NCBI RefSeq assembly: GCF_019243155.1
Contig: NZ_JAFAUS010000053.1
Span: forward strand, 1 to 39,970
Length of the DNA stretch: 39,970 nt
Direction of reading: 5' to 3'
Source of the DNA: Mycobacterium sp.
GTDB lineage: Bacteria > Actinomycetota > Actinomycetes > Mycobacteriales > Mycobacteriaceae
Below, one piece after another: positions 7,866-14,923 of the stretch (position 1 is the first letter of the stretch; every line of letters starts with the position of its first letter). Position numbers and translations under genes: made by a program. Below the pieces are notes generated by a model. It was not told the DNA's origin and made no database searches. It worked only from the letters and a program-made list of their open reading frames with translations.

Positions 7866-7921
7866 GCGGACTGTAAATCCGTCGCGAAAGCTTCACTGGT
7901 TCGAATCCAGACTTGCCACCA
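7866..7921 (+). tRNA. tRNA-Tyr (GUA) 3'-half remnant, probable attachment-site scar
   Basis: From 7866 the sequence reads as an anticodon arm (GCGGA / UCCGU, loop CUGUAAA, anticodon GUA at 7873-7875), a short class II variable arm (GC-GAAA-GC), a T arm (CUGG-UUCGAAU-CCAG) and an acceptor strand ending in encoded CCA (7919-7921). The 5' half is missing: no D arm, and nothing pairs with the 3' acceptor strand ACTTGCC. A functional tRNA is therefore unlikely. Keeping exactly the anticodon-to-CCA half is the pattern left when an integrase uses a tRNA 3' half as its core site. The intact tRNA-Tyr would be expected to the left, beyond the window. Confidence 0.7.
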
Positions 7922-7936
7922 TCGTTCGCAGTAAGC

Positions 7937-7973
7937 AAAAGCGCCGCCCAGCGAGAGTGTGGGCGGCGCTTTT
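7937..7973. terminator. Strong bidirectional intrinsic-type terminator
   Basis: A perfect 14-bp stem, AAAAGCGCCGCCCA (7937-7950) against TGGGCGGCGCTTTT (7960-7973), with a 9-nt loop. It starts ten bases past the stop of the DUF3303 gene on the minus strand, which it should terminate, and works equally on the plus strand behind the tRNA remnant. T-tracts are short (4) on both sides, as usual in mycobacteria. Confidence 0.85.
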
Positions 7974-7982
7974 GACGAAGGG

Positions 7983-8288
7983 TCAGCCAATGCCCTTTCG
8001 GAAATCGATGCCTTCCTGACCGGCCTGCACCCAGTCGGCCACGTCGACCACCGGGTGGCACGTGTACTGCACGTAGTTCGCAAGCTTGGCCGTGCCTTCG
8101 AGGATGTCGGCCGGGTTGTCAGCCTCGCAGACCATGAACCCGCCCTCGGCATCGATGCGGCCGACGAACTGCAGGATCGACACCTTGGGCTGCCACTTCG
8201 AGTACAGCTCGACCGCGCGCTGTGTATCGGCCTCGGCCTGCTGGCCGCCGATGCCCGGACGAATGCGCCACTCCAACACGTACTTCAT
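7983..8288 (-). CDS. DUF3303-family small protein
   Basis: 101 aa, dimeric alpha/beta-barrel-like fold expected, cytosolic. Start ATG at 8288 (MKYVLEWRIRPG) has a clear ribosome site (GAGAGGAAG) and matches the family; the frame upstream to 8351 is ignored. Family-typical features are the early YVLEWRIRPG strand, the central FVGRIDAEGGFMVCEADNPAD segment and the HPVVDVADWV strand. Members are found in mycobacteria as stand-alone small proteins with no established biochemical role, so I assign none. A strong terminator lies ten bases downstream, and an 18-bp palindrome (8353-8370) lies about 65 bp upstream of the start, so it appears to be a monocistronic, possibly regulated unit. Confidence 0.85.
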   Translation of the reverse strand: MKYVLEWRIRPGIGGQQAEADTQRAVELYSKWQPKVSILQFVGRIDAEGGFMVCEADNPADILEGTAKLANYVQYTCHPVVDVADWVQAGQEGIDFRKGIG

Positions 8289-8352
8289 GACTTTGACTTC
8301 CTCTCTCTGTAGCCCCCACGACCAATTTTCTGGCGGACCCTCTTCGGGCACA

Positions 8353-8370
8353 CGAGTAATCCGGTACTCG
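8353..8370. promoter_or_regulatory. 18-bp palindrome upstream of the DUF3303 gene
   Basis: CGAGTA (8353-8358), a 6-bp spacer, then TACTCG (8365-8370), exact inverted repeats. It sits 65 bp upstream of the DUF3303 start codon, where a repressor or activator would bind. No matching regulator consensus is recognised. Confidence 0.4.
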
Positions 8371-8660
8371 TTTACGGGTTAACGCAAGGGAGCTACCCGG
8401 TGTCTGAGCCCGGCCACGCGTCGGATGGGCTTCGAATCGGCTGAGCCATGTGCCGTGCTGCGATCCCGACAGGTGGTGCTCTATCGCACAACAGATTTGA
8501 CAGGTACGCCTCAGGCCGCGATCACCACTGTCATCCGGCCGCCCGGTGTGCGGTCGACCCGGAAGCCCCCGTCGTGTCGTATCAATGCGCCATCGATGCC
8601 GTCGCGTCGACGGGGTTCCCGTCCTTGCGTGCCTGACTGTTGCGCCGTTAGAGCCGAGGA

Positions 8661-8686
8661 TTACCCGGGACAAGTGGGTAACCCAC
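8661..8686. promoter_or_regulatory. Nested palindromes upstream of the acidic-tail protein gene
   Basis: TTACCC (8661-8666) and GGGTAA (8676-8681) form an inverted repeat with a 9-bp spacer, and GTGGGT-A-ACCCAC (8674-8686) is a second, overlapping palindrome. They lie 59-84 bp before the ATG at 8745, a typical operator position. The two alternatives are mutually exclusive as hairpins. Confidence 0.4.
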
Positions 8687-8744
8687 GCAGTAACGCGCCG
8701 GGACGCGTCGGTCAATGAGGTCTCAAGCGAAAAGGCGGCATCAG

Positions 8745-9047
8745 ATGGCTAGTAACGAGGGGGGCCGATGGGACGTCGGCGCCAAAGACAACGCGGTATA
8801 CGTTTCGCGCATCTCGGGCGACGACGAAAAGGTATTCGAGGATTTATTGTCACCCGCAGAGGCTCGTGACCTGGCGGGCCTCCTGACGAAGTACGCGGAC
8901 AAGTCCGAGAAGTCCGAAAAGTCCGAGGACGCAAAGGATTCCAAGGATTCGGACGATTCCAAGGATTCCAAGGATTCCGACGACGACGACTCCGACGACT
9001 CCGACGACTCCAAGGATTCGAAGGACTCGGAAAAGTCCAAGGACTGA
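8745..9047 (+). CDS. Small protein with Ser/Asp/Lys/Glu repeat tail
   Basis: 100 aa. Start ATG at 8745 (MASNEGGRWDV) is preferred over 8715 because it gives a compact domain and has a GGCGG ribosome site. Residues 1-52 look like a small folded domain (WDVGAKDNAVYVSRISG, then a helix SPAEARDLAGLLTKYAD). Residues 53-100 are almost only Ser, Asp, Lys and Glu in a three-residue rhythm (x-S-K/D/E) with a DDDD core, so highly charged and disordered. The charge is mixed in places, but the middle is strongly acidic. No signal peptide or membrane segment. Function unknown; phosphorylation by Ser/Thr kinases or metal binding is possible. It converges on the molybdopterin enzyme with 4 nt between stops. 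Confidence 0.75.
   Translation: MASNEGGRWDVGAKDNAVYVSRISGDDEKVFEDLLSPAEARDLAGLLTKYADKSEKSEKSEDAKDSKDSDDSKDSKDSDDDDSDDSDDSKDSKDSEKSKD
8901..9044 (+). repeat. Degenerate codon-triplet repeat encoding the acidic Ser tail
   Basis: Imperfect tandem 9-bp and 6-bp units built from AAG/GAC/GAG plus TCC/TCG/TTC words. Repetition is at both DNA and protein level, so length variation between strains by slippage is plausible. Confidence 0.7.
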
Positions 9048-9051
9048 CGCG

Positions 9052-11037
9052 CTACGCCGGATGCAGGCTGACGGGTATGCCGGAGTAGCGGACCATCCCG
9101 GTCACCACGTCGATGTCGTCTTTGTTGGTCAGGCGATTGACGTTGGCCACGTGGTGGCCGTGCGGAATCGACACGGCCCCACGGCGGATCGAGTCGTCGA
9201 TCTTCGCCAGCCCGGTCAGTTCGCCCCGCTCGGTGCGCACCGTCACCCGTTGGCCATTGACGACGCCCGCGGCGGCGCCGTCGTCAGGATGGATGAAGAT
9301 CTCGGGCGCTTCGCCGAGAAAATCGAGCTGGCCGTTGAGCTTCTTGCGCTGCCGGCGCGGCACCATCACCAGCGGTGCGGTCGGTTGGAGCGCGGCGAGC
9401 TGATCGACGAGTAGTGGTGGCGCGAGGCGCCAGCCGCCCATTCGGCCGATGTGGTCCTCGACCCACTGCGCGGGCAGCTCTCGGGGAACCTCCGCCCAAC
9501 CCTCGGTGATCACCTCGTCGTACTTGGCGCGGGCGCCGGCCAGCAATACGGAAAGGACGTCGTCGTCGGTGCTGGTGTCCGGATCGCCGAGACTGCCGAG
9601 CTCGTAACCGAGCCGCCGGCCGAGTTCGGCGAAGACCCACCACATCGAGCGTCGTTCACCGACCGGGCTCACCACGGCGGGGCTGTATTGCACGGACACC
9701 CGGGAGCTGAGGATGTCGTGAATGGTGATGTCGGGCCGTTCCAACGGATCCTTGGTCGGCAGGACGTGGGTGGCCAACTCGGTGGTCTCGTTGTTAATGA
9801 TCTCCGTGGTGGCGAAGACCTCGAGGTTCTGCAGGGCCGGAATCAGCTTGCCCGTCTCCGGGAACGAGGTGACCAGGCTGCCGCCGACGTTGATCAGCGC
9901 CCGGATGTTGCCGGCGGCGATTTCGTCGGGCAGCACGGCGCACGGCCACTCGTTGATGAACGCCTGCGCCTCCGGTCGGCTGCTGGGCCCCGGACCGAAC
10001 GACCCCTCAATCGGCGTGATCGGCAGGAACTCGCCGAAAGCCTCCAATTGGTAAGCGAATCCGGGATGGAACCACGTCCCGCCGGGCTGGTTCATCGCGC
10101 CGGTGAGAATCATCAGCACCCATGCGAGCCACTGCGTGACGTTGCCTCGGTCGGCCGTCATCGTGACACCGGTTCCGGTTTCGACGGCGACGCACTTGGC
10201 GGCGCGCACCGCCGCGCACAGCCGGGTCAGCTCCGCCTCCGGCACGTCCGCGAGCCGCGCGGTGTGTTCGAGTGTGAAGGGTTCGACCGCGGCGGCCAGT
10301 TCGTCGATACCCTGAACCGGCACATCGGTTTTCATGCCGTCGCGCAAGATCTCGCGGACCAGATACCCGAGTACCGCATGGTCGGTGCTCGGCCGCGGCG
10401 CCAGGTGACCGGTGGCCAGGCGCGCGGTCTCGGTGCGGCGCGGGTCGATCACCCACACCTGTCCGCGTTTGGCGATCTCGCGCACCGTGCCGGTCGGATT
10501 GGGCATCGAGATCGCATGACCGTGCGACACAACGGGATTGGCGCCGACAAGCATCAGAAAGTCGGCGTTGTCCAGGTCCGTTCGGCCGGACAGTCCCATG
10601 AAGCCGCCCACCAGATCCGAGACCAACGGTTTGGCGGTGCCGTCGATGGTCAACGGGCTGAACTTGGCCGGCGTGCCGATCGCCGCGTGCAGGGCTTCGG
10701 CCATCCGGAAGCCGGCACTTTCCATGGTGCTGAAGTAGAACGCGACCGACTGCGGTCCGTGGCGGTCGATGATCTCCTTCAGCCGGATACCCAGATCGTC
10801 GAGACAGACGTCCCACGCGGTGTCCTGCAACCGGCCGTCGACGCGCATGCGCGGATGTTCGAGACGGTCGGGGTGGTGGTGCAGCAACGGCAGCGCCCGG
10901 CCCTTCGGGCAGGTGTAGCCGCGCGAGAACGGGTGGTCCTGGTCGCCGTGGACGCGGACCACTTCGTCCCCGTCGACGTCGACCAGAATGCCGCAGACAG
11001 AAGTGCAGATGCGGCAAAAACTGCGGACCGTTTGCAT
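9052..11037 (-). CDS. Molybdopterin-dependent oxidoreductase (formate dehydrogenase/DMSO reductase superfamily)
   Basis: 661 aa. I chose the ATG at 11037 because it puts the 4Fe-4S domain at the very N-terminus: Cys8, Cys11, Cys15 and Cys43 (FCRICTSVCG, YTCPKG). The body has molybdopterin-guanine-dinucleotide-binding segments (LMLVGANPVVSHGHA, VIDPRRTETARLA, INVGGSLVTSFP) and a C-terminal cofactor-binding domain (RVTVRTERGELTG). It has no Tat signal, so it is cytosolic. At the position where formate dehydrogenases carry Sec/Cys, the segment is FSPLTIDGTAK with no Cys, suggesting Asp132 or another ligand, so the substrate may not be formate. No other subunit or FdhD is adjacent. The promoter region shared with the Nramp-like gene holds three TTC-N2-GAA-like sites. 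Confidence 0.9.
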   Translation of the reverse strand: MQTVRSFCRICTSVCGILVDVDGDEVVRVHGDQDHPFSRGYTCPKGRALPLLHHHPDRLEHPRMRVDGRLQDTAWDVCLDDLGIRLKEIIDRHGPQSVAFYFSTMESAGFRMAEALHAAIGTPAKFSPLTIDGTAKPLVSDLVGGFMGLSGRTDLDNADFLMLVGANPVVSHGHAISMPNPTGTVREIAKRGQVWVIDPRRTETARLATGHLAPRPSTDHAVLGYLVREILRDGMKTDVPVQGIDELAAAVEPFTLEHTARLADVPEAELTRLCAAVRAAKCVAVETGTGVTMTADRGNVTQWLAWVLMILTGAMNQPGGTWFHPGFAYQLEAFGEFLPITPIEGSFGPGPSSRPEAQAFINEWPCAVLPDEIAAGNIRALINVGGSLVTSFPETGKLIPALQNLEVFATTEIINNETTELATHVLPTKDPLERPDITIHDILSSRVSVQYSPAVVSPVGERRSMWWVFAELGRRLGYELGSLGDPDTSTDDDVLSVLLAGARAKYDEVITEGWAEVPRELPAQWVEDHIGRMGGWRLAPPLLVDQLAALQPTAPLVMVPRRQRKKLNGQLDFLGEAPEIFIHPDDGAAAGVVNGQRVTVRTERGELTGLAKIDDSIRRGAVSIPHGHHVANVNRLTNKDDIDVVTGMVRYSGIPVSLHPA

Positions 11038-11045
11038 ACCTCGGT

Positions 11046-11051
11046 AACGTA
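11046..11051 (-). promoter_or_regulatory. Candidate -10 element (TACGTT) of the molybdopterin enzyme gene
   Basis: Read on the minus strand, TACGTT matches TANNNT and ends eight bases before the ATG at 11037, so the transcript would be leaderless or nearly so. The first regulatory repeat overlaps its spacer region. Confidence 0.4.
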
Positions 11052-11052
11052 C

Positions 11053-11110
11053 TCTCGCAATTCGAGAATCACTATCGCATTTTCGAGAACGCAGGCGCGA
11101 TTTTGAGAAT
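11053..11110. promoter_or_regulatory. Array of three TTC-N2-GAA-like operator sites
   Basis: TTCGAGAAT (11061-11069), TTCGAGAAC (11082-11090) and TTTGAGAAT (11102-11110) repeat at 21- and 20-bp intervals, two helical turns, so they lie on the same DNA face. The first is also part of a TCTCG-N5-CGAGA inverted repeat (11053-11067). Position between the divergent molybdopterin enzyme and Nramp-like genes suggests a shared regulator. Confidence 0.6.
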
Positions 11111-11242
11111 GACACTTCCGCAGGTAGCGGGCCGAACTGACGGCCCTCTCGCACGGTTAGGGCACCCTCAGCTTAGAGTGCAACTCCGGGGCGCCCGGGA
11201 ATTCGCCAAGGCGCGGGGGACACGTGAAGGAGTTGGGACGGG

Positions 11243-12538
11243 TTGACCGAGACAACCACACCGGTGGCGGACGAATCCGACGGTCGGGCGACGGTCTCGC
11301 TGCGCGTCCGCGGCCGGTGGCTGCGATGGGGCCTGCTGTCTGTCTGGGGTCCGGGCCTGGTGGTGATGTTGGCGGACACGGACGCGGGGTCACTGATCAC
11401 CGCGTCGCAGTCCGGTGCCCAATGGGGCTACCGAATGGTGCTGCCGCAACTCATTTTGATGCCCGTCCTCTTCGTCGTGCAGGAAATGACCGTGCGCCTG
11501 GGCATCGTCACCGGTCGCGGGCATGGTGCCCTGATCAGGGAGCGATTCGGCCGCGGCTGGGCGTGGCTTTCCGCGTTCACCTTGTTCGCCTCGGCAATCG
11601 GGGCCTTGCTGACGGAGTTCGCCGGCGTCGCCGGTGTGGGTGAGCTCTTCGGCGTCTCTCGCTTTGTGAGCATCCCCATCGCGACCGTGGCGCTGCTGGC
11701 GCTGGTGCTGACGGGCAGCTACCGGCGAGTGGAACGCATCGGCCTGATCGTGGGCGCCGCCGAGCTGGCGTTCCTGGTCGCCATGGTCATGGCACGGCCG
11801 AGTCCGGAGGCGCTGATCGACGGCCTGTCATCGATGCCGCTGGGCGACCCGTCGTATCTGCTTCTGGTCGCGGCCAACGTCGGTGCCGTCATCATGCCGT
11901 GGATGGTCTTCTATCAGCAGGGCGCGGTGGTTGATAAGAGGTTGTCGGAGAACACGATTCGCCAGGCCCGGTACGACACGGCCTTCGGGGCGGTGCTGAC
12001 GCAGCTGATCATGATCGCGGTGGTGGTCACCATGGCGTCGACGGTCGCGGGCCACAGCGGCGATGCGCCACTGGAAACCGTTGGCCAGATTTCCAATTCG
12101 CTCACCCCGTACCTTGGACGCGTCGGTGGGACGGTGTTGTTCGGCCTCGGAATGCTCGGCGCGGCGCTTGTCGCCGCGATCGTCGCCTCGCTCGCGGGCG
12201 CGTGGGGACTCGCGGAGGTGTTCGGCTGGCGGCACACGCTCAACGAGCGGCCCAGTCGCGCCACCGCGAAGTTCTACCTGACGTACGGGCTCGCGCACGT
12301 CGTCGGCGCGGCGCTCGTCCTGGCCAGCGTCGACCTGATCAACCTGGCCGTGGACGTCGAGGTGATGAACGCCCTGCTGTTGCCCATCGTGCTGGGCCTG
12401 CTGCTGGCGCTGGAAGCCAGAGCGCTCCCCGAGCAGTGGCGGATGCGCGGACTGCACAAGTACGTCACGCGCGCGCTATGTCTCGTGGTCATGGCGTTCG
12501 GGCTGTACATGGTTCCGCAGGCCCTCGGCTGGGTTTAG
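11243..12538 (+). CDS. Nramp-superfamily transporter with altered metal-site motifs
   Basis: 431 aa, about 11 membrane helices, inner membrane. TTG start at 11243 with AAGGAG ten bases upstream. The first helix has GPGLVVMLADTDAGS (residues 36-50): canonical Nramp proteins carry DPGN here, while this one has D45-T-D47-A-G49. Helix 6 has IMPWMVFYQQ (217-226) instead of the canonical MPH. Met218 and Pro219 remain. It thus belongs to the Nramp-related branch rather than true MntH, and its substrate (Mn2+, Mg2+ or another cation) cannot be fixed by motif. It is divergent from the molybdopterin enzyme and converges on a lipoprotein gene with interlocked stop codons (TTAG at 12535-12538). Confidence 0.88.
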   Translation: MTETTTPVADESDGRATVSLRVRGRWLRWGLLSVWGPGLVVMLADTDAGSLITASQSGAQWGYRMVLPQLILMPVLFVVQEMTVRLGIVTGRGHGALIRERFGRGWAWLSAFTLFASAIGALLTEFAGVAGVGELFGVSRFVSIPIATVALLALVLTGSYRRVERIGLIVGAAELAFLVAMVMARPSPEALIDGLSSMPLGDPSYLLLVAANVGAVIMPWMVFYQQGAVVDKRLSENTIRQARYDTAFGAVLTQLIMIAVVVTMASTVAGHSGDAPLETVGQISNSLTPYLGRVGGTVLFGLGMLGAALVAAIVASLAGAWGLAEVFGWRHTLNERPSRATAKFYLTYGLAHVVGAALVLASVDLINLAVDVEVMNALLLPIVLGLLLALEARALPEQWRMRGLHKYVTRALCLVVMAFGLYMVPQALGWV

Positions 12539-13887
12539 AACCAAGGGCCGGGGTAGTGGCCGTCCTGGTCCTGCACCATGACGATTTCCTTGCACTCCCC
12601 GTTGGAGCCCGGCGCCGTCTCGTCGCGGCAGACCAGGGTCCACCCGGATATCCGAGTGAACGGCCGCACCGTCCAGTTGGGGGCAATCGGATCGGTGCCG
12701 GGCAGGGCGAGTACCGAATACGTACCGCCGGCATTGGTGATGTAGAGGTGGTCTTCGAAAAATGCCAGCTTGGTGATCGGCATCTTCTTGGCATCATCGC
12801 GGTTTTTCAAGAAATCCCACTGTTGAGAGCGCAGATTCCATACCCCGAAACCGAATTGGGAGTTGTCCGCATTGCGCCCGTCGACAAATAATTTCCCGTC
12901 CGACAGCGTCGCGGCCAGGCCGCCACCCGAGATGCGATCGGAGTCACCGATTCTGATGACGGCCTTCGCGTTCAGGTCGTAAAACATCGTCGACACCACC
13001 GGTGGGTTGGACGAATCCAAATGCGTCATCTTCACCAGTTTTACTGGACCGTCTGATAATTCGGCATCGACGCTCTGTATGTCGTTGTCCTGGTATATCG
13101 GCTCTCCGGTGGGCCTGCGCAGCTCCGCGCCCGACGTCTTGGCGGGGTCGGTGCTTCGTTGAAACGCGAGAACGTCCTGCCAGGCCCGTGCGGGGACGGG
13201 GTCGTTCCACGCCATCGCCAGGTCGGTGTTGGAGAGGACCACGGTCCTTGGCGGCGACGCCTGGGCGTGGCCATCGGTGAAGGCGTTCACCCACGCCACG
13301 CCCGAGGCGGTCGAGGCGAGTCCCCAGTCCTTGGCCGCAGTCAGTTTCAGGTCCGGGCTCGGTGGCTGCAGTTCCTTGGTGGCCGTGGGTTGGCCTGACT
13401 TGGTGTCATACGCATAGGCGGTCGCCTTGGTGACCTCGGGGGTCGAGCCCTGGGCGGGTTTGACGGTGGTGAGGAGGTAGACGACCTTCATGTCGTCGGC
13501 CGTTCCCGTCAGCGCGCACATGCCGCCGGTGAGGTTCTCGCCTGCGGGAATCGCCGGAATGGCCGGCGCCACGTACTGCCCCGTTTTCGTGTCGAATATT
13601 TTGGGCCGGATACTGTCGAGCGCCGATTTGTCGACCGAGAACTTTTCCGGACAGCCGAAGTAAGCCGTTCCGCCGTAGCTTTTCCAATCTTTCTCCAGTG
13701 GGCCCGTTATCGGGGCCGGCGCCGCACTCGCGCCGCTTTTCGAATGGGAAGTCGAGGTGCTCGGGGTAAGCGCGGGGGGTGACACCGTTTCCGAACACGA
13801 CGCCACGACGAGACAAGCCACTGGTGCGACCAGCACGAGTCCGCAATTAGATAGACGGTGCCTTTTCACAGGCCCCCATACTCGCAT
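12535..13887 (-). CDS. Secreted lipoprotein of unknown function
   Basis: 450 aa from the ATG at 13887 (a GTG at 13869 is also preceded by a GGGGG site). The N-terminus has basic residues, a hydrophobic stretch and a lipobox VVAS-Cys31, so it should be a lipid-anchored envelope protein. A Ser/Thr/Pro-rich linker (about 35-60) leads to a domain with repeated WxxY and short beta-strand segments such as GVWNLRSQQWDFL and HLYITNAGGTYSVLALPG, suggestive of a beta-propeller. Cysteines at the C-terminus (TLVCRDETAPGSNGECKE) may form a disulfide. I do not recognise the family. Downstream of the NYN gene on the same strand (109 nt apart), so it may be read from it. Shares interlocked stops with the Nramp-like gene. 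Confidence 0.75.
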   Translation of the reverse strand: MRVWGPVKRHRLSNCGLVLVAPVACLVVASCSETVSPPALTPSTSTSHSKSGASAAPAPITGPLEKDWKSYGGTAYFGCPEKFSVDKSALDSIRPKIFDTKTGQYVAPAIPAIPAGENLTGGMCALTGTADDMKVVYLLTTVKPAQGSTPEVTKATAYAYDTKSGQPTATKELQPPSPDLKLTAAKDWGLASTASGVAWVNAFTDGHAQASPPRTVVLSNTDLAMAWNDPVPARAWQDVLAFQRSTDPAKTSGAELRRPTGEPIYQDNDIQSVDAELSDGPVKLVKMTHLDSSNPPVVSTMFYDLNAKAVIRIGDSDRISGGGLAATLSDGKLFVDGRNADNSQFGFGVWNLRSQQWDFLKNRDDAKKMPITKLAFFEDHLYITNAGGTYSVLALPGTDPIAPNWTVRPFTRISGWTLVCRDETAPGSNGECKEIVMVQDQDGHYPGPWF

Positions 13888-13996
13888 CAAAACCCCCGTT
13901 AAGTTCGTGTAACCAAGCAGCGTAAAGGCGGCCTGGTGCACCCGCGACCTGGGCACAGGGGTGTTGGTCACATGGGGCGTGGCTTCCGTCAGGCCT

Positions 13997-14869
13997 TCAG
14001 TCGTCCGAACGCAGCCGCACCATCCGCGTCGTCGAAGTCTCGTCGAGCTCAACGACATCCGATCGCGAGCGCAGGAAATCACTGAAAGACCGGAATCCCA
14101 AAGACTTTTCGCTGAAGGATGGGTCCATCCGCTTCATCTGCGCCTTCACCGCGGAGTTGTGCAGCCACTCGACGTCGTCCTTTTCCAGCCCGATCTGCAG
14201 CGCGCGCGTCAGCAGCGCCGTGGCCGCCGCCTGCGGATCGGGCGACGCCGGCTCCTCGGGCTGAGCCGGCTTGCTGCGCCCGGACCGTCGCTTCGGCGGC
14301 ACGGCATCGGATTCGAGCGCCGGAACCCCGGGCAACGCGTCGTAGACCACGAAGTCGTCACAGGCCGCCGCGAGTGCCCGGCTCGACGCGCCGGCCACCC
14401 CGATGCCCACCACGTACCGGCCGAGCCTCTTGCACCGCTGGGCCAGCGGGATGTAGTCGGAGTCGCCGGCCACGATCACGACGTGGGTCAGGTCGGGCAG
14501 CCGAAACATGTCCTCCACCGTGTCGACGGCCAGCCGGATATCGGCGCCGTTCTTGCCGTAGGCGGCGGCGGGGAACAGCTGCACCAGATCGACCGCGCGG
14601 GCCACCAACTGTCCGCGGTATTCGGCGTTGATGTCAGCAGACCAGTCCGCGTAGGCGCGGGTGAGCACCAGCGTCCCGAACGACGACGCGAAGTCCAGGA
14701 TCGCGCCGACGTCGACCGTGGCACTTGCCCGCCGCTCGGCAAACTGCTCTATCCCCTTGGCCTTGTCGCGCTGGAACGAGCTGCGTCCATGAATCTGGTC
14801 GTATCGAGAGATCACGACGTTGTCGAAGTCGAGGTAGACGGCCACGCGGGCGGCGATGGGCTCGGTCAT
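13997..14869 (-). CDS. NYN-domain (PIN-like) RNase with C-terminal OST-HTH/LOTUS-like domain
   Basis: 290 aa, cytosolic. The N-terminal NYN domain (about 8-180) carries the acidic metal-site residues of the PIN-like fold: Asp14 and Asp16 in VYLDFDN, Asp110 and Asp116 in NGADIRLAVD, Asp136 and Asp138 in VAGDSDYIPLA. A basic, Pro-rich linker (about 190-212) leads to a C-terminal domain (about 215-290) with KAQMKRMDPSFSEKSLGF and FSDFLRSRSDVVEL, typical of OST-HTH/LOTUS RNA-binding modules. Such proteins are thought to be RNA nucleases or RNA-binding regulators, exact targets unknown. Start ATG at 14869. It is divergent from the alpha/beta hydrolase (54 nt). Confidence 0.9.
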   Translation of the reverse strand: MTEPIAARVAVYLDFDNVVISRYDQIHGRSSFQRDKAKGIEQFAERRASATVDVGAILDFASSFGTLVLTRAYADWSADINAEYRGQLVARAVDLVQLFPAAAYGKNGADIRLAVDTVEDMFRLPDLTHVVIVAGDSDYIPLAQRCKRLGRYVVGIGVAGASSRALAAACDDFVVYDALPGVPALESDAVPPKRRSGRSKPAQPEEPASPDPQAAATALLTRALQIGLEKDDVEWLHNSAVKAQMKRMDPSFSEKSLGFRSFSDFLRSRSDVVELDETSTTRMVRLRSDD

Positions 14870-14923
14870 GCATTAAATCATCGCTGAGGGCTGATCAGGA
14901 CTGCAGCGGGTACACCGAAGTTT

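Larger units (their letters stand above)
8289..8744. other. Intergenic region of 456 bp with regulatory palindromes
   Basis: No convincing gene. It carries the palindromes at 8353-8370 and 8661-8686. On the minus strand a short start-less frame ends at about 8518 with RHDGGFRVDRTPGGRMTVV, which looks like the C-terminus of a real protein and may be a relic. Open frames on the plus strand are low quality. Confidence 0.45.

Noticed and set aside
7838..7921. Functional full-length tRNA-Tyr
   Set aside because: No D arm, no conserved GG, and no sequence that pairs with the 3' acceptor strand at the required distance.
8518..8600. Start-less minus-strand peptide ending in GGRMTVVIAA
   Set aside because: Looks like a real protein C-terminus, but only about 30 codons are credible and no upstream part is found, so not called as a gene.
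9451..11106. 551-codon open frame on the plus strand
   Set aside because: It lies wholly antisense to the molybdopterin enzyme, whose motifs are intact; the Arg/Gly/His-rich translation is a typical high-GC shadow.
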